Assembly (NCBI RefSeq): GCF_026342435.1
Contig: NZ_JAPEMT010000001.1
Span: 1,854,501-1,918,500 of the forward strand
Length of the DNA stretch: 64,000 bases
From: Streptomyces sp. NBC_00237
GTDB taxonomy: Bacteria > Actinomycetota > Actinomycetes > Streptomycetales > Streptomycetaceae
Direction: 5' to 3'
Shown here: in pieces, positions 28,099 to 37,218 of the stretch
How the letters are laid out: each line of letters opens with the position of its first letter
Position numbering within the stretch: the first letter of the stretch is position 1
Made by a program: the position numbers and the translations under genes
The notes under the pieces: generated by a model
Told to the model about the DNA's origin: nothing
Databases searched by the model: none
The model's input: the letters and a program-made list of their open reading frames with translations, nothing else

Positions 28099-28860
28099 TT
28101 AGTTCGCGCTTTGGAGCGTGATTTCGCCGTTGTCGCTGCGCGCCTTCACGACGTGGCTGCTGCTGTCGGCCTTCGGGACGTCCACCCGGACCTTGCCGTT
28201 GTTGCTCTTGGCGTCCACCTGGTAGGTGGACTCGGGCAGGGTGAGCCGGATCGCGCCGTTGGAGCTGTCGCCGTCGAACCGGTCGGGGACCCCGGTGAAG
28301 GCGATCTTGATCTCGCCGTTGTCGGACTTGACGTTCACGGTTTTGCCCGAGATGCCCTCGCCCTCGATCTTCCCGTTGTCGCTCTCCAGATCCAGCTTTC
28401 CGCTCATGTTCTTGAGGACGACCGCGCCGTTGTCGGACTTCACCTTCAGGTCGGTGGTGAAACCGGACGCCCGCACATGGCCGTTGTCGTTCTCCACGTT
28501 CACGGCGGTGCCGCGCGGGACCTTCACGGAGTGGCGGGCCTCGCACTCGACGCTGATGCCGGAGCAGTTGATCTTCAGGTTGAGGGTGTCGCCGTTCAGC
28601 CCCCACACGGGGTCGGGGCCGCTGCCGAACACCGCCCAGCCGTCGACCTGCCGCTCGACCTCGATCTCCTTGACGTCGGCGGGCACCAGGGTGAGTTCGG
28701 AGTCGTCCGCGGAGATGGTGAGCGTCTTCCCGCTGAACGCGAACGACTTCTTCTCCACGGGCGCTTCCGAGGCGTCCGCGCCGCCCCCGCACCCGGTGGC
28801 GGCGAGCGCGACGAGAACGGCCCCGCCGAGGGCGAGAAGTGTGCGGGTCTTGGCTGCCAT
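28099..28860 (-). CDS. DUF4097-type lipoprotein
   Basis: 253 residues with a signal peptide ending in ALAATGC, a good lipobox, so it is a surface lipoprotein. The body is a right-handed beta-helix-like repeat of SDNGxI/xV units (NDNGHVRAS, SDNGAVVLK, SDNGKIEG, SDNGEIKI, SSNGAIRL, SNNGKVRV, SDNGEITL), diagnostic of DUF4097/putative adhesin domains. Start chosen at the ATG after AGGGGGA. Function is unknown; family members often accompany envelope-stress regulators. Confidence 0.88.
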   Translation of the reverse strand: MAAKTRTLLALGGAVLVALAATGCGGGADASEAPVEKKSFAFSGKTLTISADDSELTLVPADVKEIEVERQVDGWAVFGSGPDPVWGLNGDTLNLKINCSGISVECEARHSVKVPRGTAVNVENDNGHVRASGFTTDLKVKSDNGAVVLKNMSGKLDLESDNGKIEGEGISGKTVNVKSDNGEIKIAFTGVPDRFDGDSSNGAIRLTLPESTYQVDAKSNNGKVRVDVPKADSSSHVVKARSDNGEITLQSAN

Positions 28861-29062
28861 GATGCGGTCCCCCTGCTGCGTACGGTCGGTGTGCCTCCAC
28901 GATAGGAAAGCGGATCCGCCCCGCACGATCCGGCCGCCCACCGGATCCGGGGTGGGGGTAACCCCCCCCGCCCGGGGCCGTGACCAGTGCGTGGACCGGA
29001 TCCGGACCCTCTCTGGTTTGCGGAGCAGCCCCCCGGGCCATGTACGCTGTTGCCTCATGCCC

Positions 29063-29134
29063 GGGCGCGTAGCTCAGGGGTAGAGCGCCGCCCTTACAAG
29101 GCGGATGTCGGCGGTTCGAAACCGTCCGCGCCCA
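29063..29134 (+). tRNA. tRNA-Val (anticodon TAC)
   Basis: A full cloverleaf: 7-bp acceptor (GGGCGCG with CGCGCCC), D-arm GCTC...GAGC, 5-bp anticodon stem CCGCC/GGCGG around CTTACAA, and a T-loop TTCGAAA. The discriminator base is A, and CCA is encoded at 29135-29137. Confidence 0.95.
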
Positions 29135-29152
29135 CCAGTTCCAGGACATGAA

Positions 29153-29201
29153 GAGGCCCAGGCCGCCCGGCGAGAATCCGGGGGCCCGGGCCTCGTCCTT
29201 T
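29153..29201 (+). terminator. Terminator after tRNA-Val
   Basis: Stem GAGGCCC (29153-29159) with GGGCCTC (29188-29194) plus inner pairs, followed by GTCCTTTT. Confidence 0.7.
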
Positions 29202-29319
29202 TCCCCCGGGATCTTCGCCCTTCCCGGGTTCTTCCCTCCGCCCGGGACCTGCCCGGGACCTGGCCGGTCAGGGGGCGGGTGCGGGGCCGTTGTCAGTGGG
29301 GGTGGCTACCGTGGTTCGC

Positions 29320-29541
29320 ATGTGCCGAAGCATCAAGACGTTGCGTCCGCCCGTCATCCCCGAAGAGGCCACGCACGAGGAGATCACCGCCGCCGCACTC
29401 CAGTACGTGCGGAAGATCTCCGGGTTCCGTGCGCCCGCCGCGCACAACAAGGAAGTGTTCGATCAGGCCGTCGAGGAGGTCGCCGCCGCCACGGCGGCGT
29501 TGCTGGCCGGGCTGGAGGTGCGGGGACGGCGGACCACGTAG
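29320..29541 (+). CDS. DUF2277 family protein
   Basis: A 73-residue protein starting MCRSIKTLRPPVIPEEAT and containing QYVRKISGFRAPAAHNKEVFDQAV, the whole length of DUF2277. Related proteins elsewhere are predicted DNA-binding; no function is established. Its last 79 bases overlap the 3' end of the convergent DedA gene. Confidence 0.88.
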   Translation: MCRSIKTLRPPVIPEEATHEEITAAALQYVRKISGFRAPAAHNKEVFDQAVEEVAAATAALLAGLEVRGRRTT

Positions 29542-30152
29542 GCGGCGAGAGTGCCCGCGAGGGCGAGGGCCAGGACGGAGATGCCCGTGCTCAGCCAGCT
29601 CCCGCCCAGCCACTGGCCGCCGAAGTACCCCAGCGTCACGCTGTAGAGCGCCCAGGTCACGCCCGCCAGCGCCGACCACGGGACGAACTCCTTCGCCCTG
29701 CGGTGCGCCGCGCCCGCGCCCAGGGACACCACCGAGCGCCCGGCGGGGGCGAACCGGGCCACGACGACGAGGATGCCGCCGCCCCGGCTGAGCGCGTTGC
29801 CGAGACGTTCCTGCGCGGCGCTCAGGCGGCGCGAGCGGGAGATCGCCCGGTCCAGGCGCTCACCGCCGCGCCAGGCCAGCCGGTAGGCGGCGAAGTCGCC
29901 CAGCAGGGACGCCGTCGCCGCGCACGCGGCGAGCAGGAGCAGCTCCGGGACGTCCTGCGCGAAGGTGTCGGGGACGTTGGTGGTGGCGTTGGTGGCGCCC
30001 GCCGCGGCCGCGGTGGCCGCTGTGATCAGCAGGACGCCGCTCGGCATGATCGGGACGAAGACGTCGAGGATGATCGAGACGGCGATCACCAGGTATATCC
30101 ATGGACCAGCTATCCACGGACCCGAGGTCAGCGACCCCAGACTCTCCAGCAC
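29463..30152 (-). CDS. DedA family membrane protein (second)
   Basis: 229 residues. Features include IILDVFVPIMPSGVLLITA (the family's acidic/Pro-rich membrane re-entrant motif), LLGDFAAYRLAWRGG, RGGGILVVVARFAPAGRSVVSLGAGAAHRRAKEF (GRFxPxxR-type motif in degenerate form) and ALYSVTLGYFGG. It differs from the DedA at 24.9 kb. It is probably a lipid or C55-P flippase-type protein. The Ala/Ser-rich tail is encoded on the complement of the DUF2277 gene. Confidence 0.82.
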   Translation of the reverse strand: MLESLGSLTSGPWIAGPWIYLVIAVSIILDVFVPIMPSGVLLITAATAAAAGATNATTNVPDTFAQDVPELLLLAACAATASLLGDFAAYRLAWRGGERLDRAISRSRRLSAAQERLGNALSRGGGILVVVARFAPAGRSVVSLGAGAAHRRAKEFVPWSALAGVTWALYSVTLGYFGGQWLGGSWLSTGISVLALALAGTLAAYVVRRPRTSSPASNAAVAAATSSTA

Positions 30153-30427
30153 TGCGAACTCCCCGGCCAGTAACCACCACGCCGCGACGTCGCATGGGGA
30201 GCGGCAGGGGCGGCTTAACAGCGTTCCACCTTACGCCTGGTGGGGGCGGAGGTTGCGCCTGATACGGGTGGTGTTGGGCAGATCACGTCGACCGGCGTGG
30301 GGGCACATGTGAGCGCTGCTTCGTTCACCCGATCGCCGCACTCCGTGCGACGCGCCGAGGGGGTGCGCGGAGGGTGGTGGCGGGGGCGGGCGCAGCGAAG
30401 AAGAGGGGGCCTACCGAAGGAGTCAGC

Positions 30428-31045
30428 ATGGCGGGCACGGCAGGTGCGAAGGGTCCTCATCAGGCGCGGAAGCGTGTCGTACGGGTCGTCGGCGGGGCCG
30501 CTGCCCTTCTCCTCGCGGGGTCGGTCGGTTCGGCCTCGGCCGCGTACGCCGAGGACGGCGGTACCGGCCGGGGCGGCGAGGGGCGGGGCCTGACCGTCGA
30601 CGGACGCTTCGCCCCCGCCTCCGCCTTCGTGCCGCCCCGAGCCGTGTCGTACGACCCGGCGCTCGTGCCCGCCGGGGGCTGGATACGCATCGAGCACAAG
30701 ACCGACGGCGAGGGCACCACGGTCACCGTGAGGGTGAAGGGGCTCAAGCCGGGCCACGCGTTCGGCATGCACGTCCACGAGAAGGCGTGCGGCGTCGACC
30801 CCAAGGCCGCCGGGCTGCACTACCAGCACGTCAAGGACCCGAAGCTGGTCGACCCGGACAACGAGGTGTGGCTCGACTTCACCACCGACGCGGCGGGCGG
30901 CGCGGAGACGAGCGCGCACCACACCTGGGGCCTGCCCCAGGGCGTCGCGAACTCCGTGGTCCTGCACCGCGAGCAGGGTGGCGCGGGCGAGCGCGTCGGC
31001 TGCTTCACGGTGCCGTTCGGGGACTTCACGACCGGAGTGAAGTGA
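30428..31045 (+). CDS. Secreted Cu/Zn superoxide dismutase-like protein
   Basis: 205 residues, AAGGAG before the ATG, signal peptide cleaved near SAAYA. The SOD-type core has FGMHVHEKACGVDP (HxH metal ligands and the conserved Cys), GLHYQH, DFTTDAAGGAETSAHHTWGL and the C-terminal GAGERVGCF with the partner Cys. These match the Cu/Zn SOD fold, although the usual active-site Arg region (GNAGxRxAC) is only partly kept, so dismutase activity is likely but not certain. It would act outside the cell against superoxide. Confidence 0.82.
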   Translation: MAGTAGAKGPHQARKRVVRVVGGAAALLLAGSVGSASAAYAEDGGTGRGGEGRGLTVDGRFAPASAFVPPRAVSYDPALVPAGGWIRIEHKTDGEGTTVTVRVKGLKPGHAFGMHVHEKACGVDPKAAGLHYQHVKDPKLVDPDNEVWLDFTTDAAGGAETSAHHTWGLPQGVANSVVLHREQGGAGERVGCFTVPFGDFTTGVK

Positions 31046-31110
31046 CGTTGCGTCACGCGTGAGCGGCACTGCCGCACGCCCGAGGTGACGCCACGTCATG
31101 TGGGGTACCG

Positions 31111-31159
31111 CGCAAGGGGCGTGGGGACCGTCGAGCGGATCGGTCCCCACGCCCCTGCG
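31111..31159. terminator. Bidirectional terminator between SOD and DoxX genes
   Basis: A long stem of about 19 bp with one bulged base (31111-31130 with 31141-31159), placed between convergent genes. Confidence 0.8.
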
Positions 31160-31174
31160 CGGCACTCGGGCCCC

Positions 31175-31669
31175 TCAGGCGGTGGCCGTCACCCGCTCCT
31201 CGCGCGCCGCAGCCGTGCTCGCGCCGCCGCGCCGGGCGGCCAGCAGCCCGTCCACGGCCAGTGCGCCGGGTCCGGTGAAGACCAGCAGCAGGAGCGTCCA
31301 GCAGAAGAGGACCGACAGCTCGCCGCCGTTCTGCATCGGCCACAGCGCCTCCGGCTGGTGGACGACGAAGTACGCGTACGCCATCGAGCCCGAGCCGATC
31401 AGCGCGGCCGTCCTGGTGAACAGGCCGAGCGCGAGCAGTGACCCGCCGACCAGCTGGATCACCGCCGCGTACCAGCTCGGCCAGGCGCCCACGGCGGCGG
31501 TCGCCCCGCTGCCGCCCGCGCCGCCGAGGACGCCGAAGAGCGTGGCGGCACCGTGGCAGGCGAAGAGCAGGCCGGTGACGAAGCGGAACGCGGCGAGCGC
31601 GTACGGCCGGTAACCCGCGAGGCGGGCGCCGATCGCGGAGGACGGGGAGGGCGCGGAGGTTGCGCTCAT
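31175..31669 (-). CDS. DoxX family membrane protein
   Basis: 164 residues with four helices. RFVTGLLFACHGAATLFG, PSWYAAVIQLVGGSLLALGLFTRTAALIGSGSMAYAYF and LLLVFTGPGALAVDG are standard for DoxX. Family members are linked to oxidative or thiol stress and lipid metabolism at the membrane. The promoter region carries a candidate iron box (31750-31768). Confidence 0.9.
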   Translation of the reverse strand: MSATSAPSPSSAIGARLAGYRPYALAAFRFVTGLLFACHGAATLFGVLGGAGGSGATAAVGAWPSWYAAVIQLVGGSLLALGLFTRTAALIGSGSMAYAYFVVHQPEALWPMQNGGELSVLFCWTLLLLVFTGPGALAVDGLLAARRGGASTAAAREERVTATA

Positions 31670-31746
31670 GAGGGGGGACTCCTTCGGTGGCGGCCTGGAG
31701 GGAGGCCGGGCGGGGACGCAGCCCGAAGAGACCTGCGATGCCCAGG

Positions 31747-31775
31747 AGGTTAGGTAAGCCTCACTGTGCTTGCAA
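31747..31775 (-). promoter_or_regulatory. Candidate promoter with DmdR/IdeR-type iron box for doxX
   Basis: On the minus strand TTGCAA (-35) and TAACCT (-10) are 17 bases apart, about 80 bases before the doxX start. The 19 bases 31750-31768 match 13 of 19 positions of the iron-box consensus, with the half site GGCTTACCTAA best kept, and they overlap the -10. Confidence 0.5.
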
Positions 31776-31847
31776 GTTCAACATTCTACTTGTGACCGGA
31801 ATTGGCCCCCAAGTGGCGCACTCCTTACGGCAGTTGGCGTATATGTG

Positions 31848-33578
<1,731 letters not shown>

Positions 33579-33693
33579 GTGTGTCCTCCTCCGTCGTCCC
33601 CCGTGCGGGGCCACGGCCCCGTACGGTACGGAACGACGGAGGGGAACGGGTAAGTTCCGCACGTCAATGTGCGGTTGACCGGGTTCTTCGGGG

Positions 33694-34362
33694 TCAGCAG
33701 TTCTTGAGCACGCCCTCCAGCGCCGACTTCTCCGCCTGGTCGACGGTCAGCTTCCAGTGGTGCTTCACGTGCACCCACATCTGCGCGTACGTGCACGTGT
33801 ACCCGGCCAGGGACGGCAGCCACTCGGCCGGGTCCTTGTCGCCCTTGGCCTGGTTCACGTTGTCGGTGACCGCGATGAGCTGAGGCCGGGTGAGGTCGTT
33901 GGCGAACGCCTGCCGGTCGGCGGTCGTCCACGCCTTCGCGCCAGAACGCCACGCCTCGGCGAGCGGCACCATGTGGTCGATGTCCACGTCGGAGGCCGCC
34001 GTCCAGGTCGCCCCGTCGTACTCGGAGTACCAACTGCCCTTCACGGCGGCGCAACTGGCGTCCTGCTCGACGTTCTTGCCGTCCCGCTTCAGGACGACCT
34101 CGCGGGTGTTGCAGGCCCCGGACTGAGTGCTCCAGTGCGGGAACTTCTCCCGGCTGTAGCCGTCCGAGCTGCCCTCGGCGGCGACCGTGAGCGCGGCCAG
34201 GTACGTACGGGCGGTGGCCGCGTCGACCGGCGGGGGCGGGGAGGCGAGCGCGGCGGGGGCGGTGGTGAGCAGGCCGGTCGCGGCGAGGGCGGCGGCGCTC
34301 GCGGCAACGGCTGCGCGACGCGCGTAGAACTTCGCGGACGGGGCCGCGGTGTGGCGTGACAT
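33694..34362 (-). CDS. Secreted HNH (DUF1524) nuclease
   Basis: 222 residues with a signal peptide (core AAVAASAAALAATGLLTTAPAALAS). The HNH/GmrSD C-terminal-like motif is VDIDHMVPLAEAWRSGA (catalytic Asp-His), followed by LIAVTDNVNQAKGDKDPAEWLP (Asn and Lys) and CTYAQMWVHVKHHW. Such secreted DUF1524 nucleases are common in Streptomyces and may degrade extracellular DNA. One Cys pair is likely. Confidence 0.9.
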   Translation of the reverse strand: MSRHTAAPSAKFYARRAAVAASAAALAATGLLTTAPAALASPPPPVDAATARTYLAALTVAAEGSSDGYSREKFPHWSTQSGACNTREVVLKRDGKNVEQDASCAAVKGSWYSEYDGATWTAASDVDIDHMVPLAEAWRSGAKAWTTADRQAFANDLTRPQLIAVTDNVNQAKGDKDPAEWLPSLAGYTCTYAQMWVHVKHHWKLTVDQAEKSALEGVLKNC

Positions 34363-34599
34363 GGGAACTCCCGGGCTGTGGGGGGACGTTGAGCCACGCG
34401 TCCCGACAACTCCCGCGCGGCCCGGCCATCATGGCGACGCCGGGTTTCCGGGAGGCGTGCGCCAGGTAACAGGCTGACGGCATGGGCACGTCATATCAAG
34501 GAGTTCGGCGCTGTTCACGGAATCTGACGATCCGACACCGGCCGGACACCTCGCCGCACTTCGGCTGCTCCTGGTGTTCCAGGTCCTTAGGGTGGCCGG

Positions 34600-35376
34600 G
34601 TGAATCTCGCGCGGGATGCCCCGGCCCTGCTCCCCGTCAACGCCACCCTGGGCGCGGTGCTCGCCGTCCTCCTCGCCGTCGCGGTCACCGTCGTCGCCTG
34701 CGCCCGCCTGTCCGGCGACGGCACCCGCGCCCAGGGCCGGGCCACCGCCCTCGCCGGGGTGCGGGCCGCCGCGCAGCTCGCCGTGGTCGCGCTCGCGATC
34801 GGCTGGGTGGCCCGCTCCGGCTGGCTGCTGTGCGCGTTCCTGCTGCTGATGTACGGGGTGGCCACGCGCACGGCGGGGCGGCGGATCACCCCCAACGGCA
34901 CCTGGTGGTGGGCGGCCCTGCCGATCGCCGCCGGAGTCGCGCCCGTGGTGCTGGCCCTGCTGCTCACCGGGCTCGTCCCGCCGAAGGGCATCGCGCTGAT
35001 CCCGGTGACCGGCATCCTCATCGGCGGCGCGCTGACCACGACCGTGCTGGGCGGGCGGCGTGCGCTGGACGAGCTGACGGCCCGGCGCGGCGAGGTCGAG
35101 GCGGGGCTCGCCCTCGGGCTGCTGGAGCGGGAGGCGCGGATGGAGGTGGCCAGGTCCGCCGCATCGGACGCGTTGCTGCCGGGCCTCGACCAGACGCGGA
35201 CGGTGGGTCTGGTCACGCTGCCGGGGGCGTTCGTGGGGATGCTGCTGGGCGGGGCGTCGCCGGTCATGGCGGGGGCGGTGCAGCTGTTCGTGCTGGTGGC
35301 GCTGCTCGCGGTGCAGGCGGTGGCGGTCGCGGGGGTGCTGGAGCTGGTGGCGCGGGGGCGGCTGCACCGGAGCTGA
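34600..35376 (+). CDS. FetB/YbbM-type ABC transporter permease
   Basis: 258 residues, about seven helices. The UPF0014/FetB signature is GRRITPNGTWWWAALPI, KGIALIPVTGILIGGALTTTVLGGRRALDEL and REARMEVARSAASDALLPGLDQTRTVGLVTLPGAFVGMLLGGASP. In E. coli the FetAB system lowers free iron. No ATPase gene is adjacent, so the partner must be encoded elsewhere. GTG start. Confidence 0.88.
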   Translation: MNLARDAPALLPVNATLGAVLAVLLAVAVTVVACARLSGDGTRAQGRATALAGVRAAAQLAVVALAIGWVARSGWLLCAFLLLMYGVATRTAGRRITPNGTWWWAALPIAAGVAPVVLALLLTGLVPPKGIALIPVTGILIGGALTTTVLGGRRALDELTARRGEVEAGLALGLLEREARMEVARSAASDALLPGLDQTRTVGLVTLPGAFVGMLLGGASPVMAGAVQLFVLVALLAVQAVAVAGVLELVARGRLHRS

Positions 35377-35444
35377 CGGGAGTGGCTGTCCAAGGGCCGG
35401 GTGACCGGTGTGACGGGCCGGGGCTCGTCCCGTACTCTTGTACG

Positions 35445-35560
35445 AGCATGAAGGGGAGTAGCTCTTCGCCGGACCGTCGACATACTGCTGAGTTCGCTCA
35501 GCCGGCGCCCGGAGGCCCACGGATCACCCGTGTCGGCCAGCGAGACCTTCGGCCGCAGTG
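35445..35560 (+). promoter_or_regulatory. yybP-ykoY manganese riboswitch
   Basis: The two conserved blocks of this class are present: AAGGGGAGTAGC at 35451-35462 and CGAGACCTTCG around 35541. Between them lie GC-rich helices including GCCGG/CCGGC pairing and a CTGAG/CTCAG hairpin. It lies about 100 bases upstream of a TMEM165/GDT1 gene, a known regulon of this Mn2+-sensing RNA. Confidence 0.85.
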
Positions 35561-35659
35561 TTTGTTGTGTGTTGACGACGCTGCCGTGCCGAAGCGACCC
35601 CGCAAACAGGCAGGTCTCTCGGTACGGGCAGCCCGACCGATTGAGGAAAGCCCCTTCCC

Positions 35660-36241
35660 ATGATCAGTTTCACCATCATGGCCATCACCTTCGGGACCGT
35701 GTTCCTGGCCGAACTCCCCGACAAGACGGCCCTCGCCGGGCTCATGCTCGGCACCCGTTACAAGGCCAGTTACGTCTTCGCGGGCGTCGCCGCCGCCTTC
35801 CTCGTCCACGTCTGCATCGCCATCGCGGCGGGCAGCGTGCTCACCCTCCTGCCGCAGTGGATCGTGCAGACGGTGGTGGGCGTGCTGTTCCTGGTAGGAG
35901 CGCTGGTGCTGCTGCTGAAGAAGGGGGACGACGACGAGGAGATCAAGCCTCCCGGGAACCAGTCCTTCTGGAAGGTCTCCGGGGCGGGCTTCATGCTCAT
36001 CCTGGTCGCCGAGTTCGGCGACATCACGCAGATCATGACGGCGACGCTGGCCGCCCGCTACGACAACCCGGTCTCGGTCGGCATCGGTGCGGTGCTCGCG
36101 CTGTGGGCCGTCGCGGGGCTCGGCATCGTGGGTGGTCAGGCGCTGATGAAGCGGGTGCCGCTGCGGCTCATCACCAAGGTCGCGGCGTGCCTGATGCTGG
36201 CGCTGGCGGGGTTCAGTCTGTACGAGGCGATCGCGGGCTGA
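35660..36241 (+). CDS. TMEM165/GDT1 family manganese/calcium exporter
   Basis: 193 residues with six helices in two repeats, each with the family motif: FLAELPDKTALAGL near residue 15 and LVAEFGDITQIMTA near 118 (ExGDKT/ExGD type). A short acidic loop (KKGDDDEEIKPP) separates the halves. The family moves Mn2+ or Ca2+ in exchange for H+, and bacterial members export Mn. The upstream yybP-ykoY riboswitch fits induction by excess Mn2+. Confidence 0.92.
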   Translation: MISFTIMAITFGTVFLAELPDKTALAGLMLGTRYKASYVFAGVAAAFLVHVCIAIAAGSVLTLLPQWIVQTVVGVLFLVGALVLLLKKGDDDEEIKPPGNQSFWKVSGAGFMLILVAEFGDITQIMTATLAARYDNPVSVGIGAVLALWAVAGLGIVGGQALMKRVPLRLITKVAACLMLALAGFSLYEAIAG

Positions 36242-36320
36242 AGGTTGCGCGCGCGTACGTAGCGGGCTGAGGCTGCGCGCGCGTACGTAGCGGGCTGAGG
36301 CTTCGTGCGCGTACGTACGT
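36235..36320. repeat. 28-29-bp tandem repeat starting on the GDT1 stop codon
   Basis: Nearly three copies beginning at 36235, 36264 and 36292, each with GGGCTGA, a GCGC run and CGTACGTA. The first contains the TGA stop of the transporter gene. Confidence 0.75.
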
Positions 36321-36365
36321 GAGAGGGGCGGGCCGCATCAATGCGGCCCGCCCCTCTCACGTACG
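36314..36365. terminator. Very strong bidirectional terminator
   Basis: A perfect 24-bp stem (36314-36337 with 36342-36365) with a TCAA loop, between convergent genes. Confidence 0.9.
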
Positions 36366-36376
36366 GCAGCGGTCTC

Positions 36377-37039
36377 TCAGACGGTGATGTGCAGCGAGGT
36401 CGAGCCGTCCGGGGCGGTCTCGACGCGGACCTGGGTCAGGTCGGCGACGACCGCCGTCGGGGCGTGCTCGGCCGCGCGCGGGCCGACGCCCAGCACGCGC
36501 ATTCCGGCGGCCTTGCCCGCCTGGATGCCCGCGCCCGAGTCCTCGAACACGATGCAGTCGGCCGCGTCGAAGCCCAGTTCCGCCGCGCCCTTGAGGAAGC
36601 CCTCCGGGTCCGGCTTGCTCGCACCGACCAGTTCGGCGGTGACCCGGGTCGTCGGCATCGGCAGCGCGGCGGCCGTCATGCGGGCCTGCGCGAGCTTCTC
36701 GTCTGCGGAAGTGACCAGGGCGTGCGGCAGTTCCGCGATGGCGGCCATGAACGCGGGGGCGCCGCCGACCGGGACGACGCCGTCGGTGTCGGCGGTCTCC
36801 TTGGCCAGCATGACCTTGTTGTCGGCGTGGTTCTGCTCCATGGGGCGCTCCGGGAGGAGGACCGCCATGGTGGCGTAGCCCTGGCGGCCGTGCACGACCT
36901 TGAGTGCCTCGGCCGGATCCAGCCCGTGCTCCACGGCCCACTCGCGCCAGCAGCGCTCGACCACGGCGTCGGAGTTGACGAGGGTGCCGTCCATGTCCAG
37001 GAGGAGGGCCTTGAAGGGCAGGACGGTGGTGTGCGGCAT
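36377..37039 (-). CDS. HAD-IA phosphatase (sugar phosphatase type)
   Basis: 220 residues. KALLLDMDGTLVNSD (nucleophile DxDGT) is followed by a helical cap, HALVTSADEKLAQARM (motif II), VGASKPDPEGFLKGAAELG (Lys motif III) and CIVFEDSGAGIQAGKAAGM (motif IV, GDSxxG type). It is close to GlpP/YfbT-like sugar-phosphatases. The ATG at 37039 gives a natural N-terminus; the longer frame crosses a large inverted repeat. Confidence 0.92.
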   Translation of the reverse strand: MPHTTVLPFKALLLDMDGTLVNSDAVVERCWREWAVEHGLDPAEALKVVHGRQGYATMAVLLPERPMEQNHADNKVMLAKETADTDGVVPVGGAPAFMAAIAELPHALVTSADEKLAQARMTAAALPMPTTRVTAELVGASKPDPEGFLKGAAELGFDAADCIVFEDSGAGIQAGKAAGMRVLGVGPRAAEHAPTAVVADLTQVRVETAPDGSTSLHITV

Positions 37040-37106
37040 GGCGGGACTCCAGGGGCGCTCGGGTGGGGGCGCGGATCTGCACTTCGTGGGTGCGGAAAAG
37101 CGGAAC

Positions 37107-37150
37107 AAGTGGTTCCGCCCACCGGTCAGGGTGCATGGGCGGAACCACTT
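37107..37150. promoter_or_regulatory. 15-bp perfect inverted repeat upstream of HAD gene
   Basis: The arms 37107-37121 and 37136-37150 are perfectly complementary (outer bases AAGTGGTTCCG), and pairing extends with one bulge to about 37098/37160. The repeat sits in the leader between two minus-strand genes and could be an operator, an attenuator or a terminator of the gene at 37219-38334. Confidence 0.55.
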
Positions 37151-37218
37151 TGTTCTCCTACGGTACAAAACCGTGGAGGGTTCTGTCACCCCGGGGTCCC
37201 GTTCCGCCTCCGGCAGAC

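Noticed and set aside
29063..29137. tRNA-Val as the prophage attachment site
   Set aside because: It lies about 13.6 kb from the prophage border with intact host genes between; the ABM remnant marks the junction instead.
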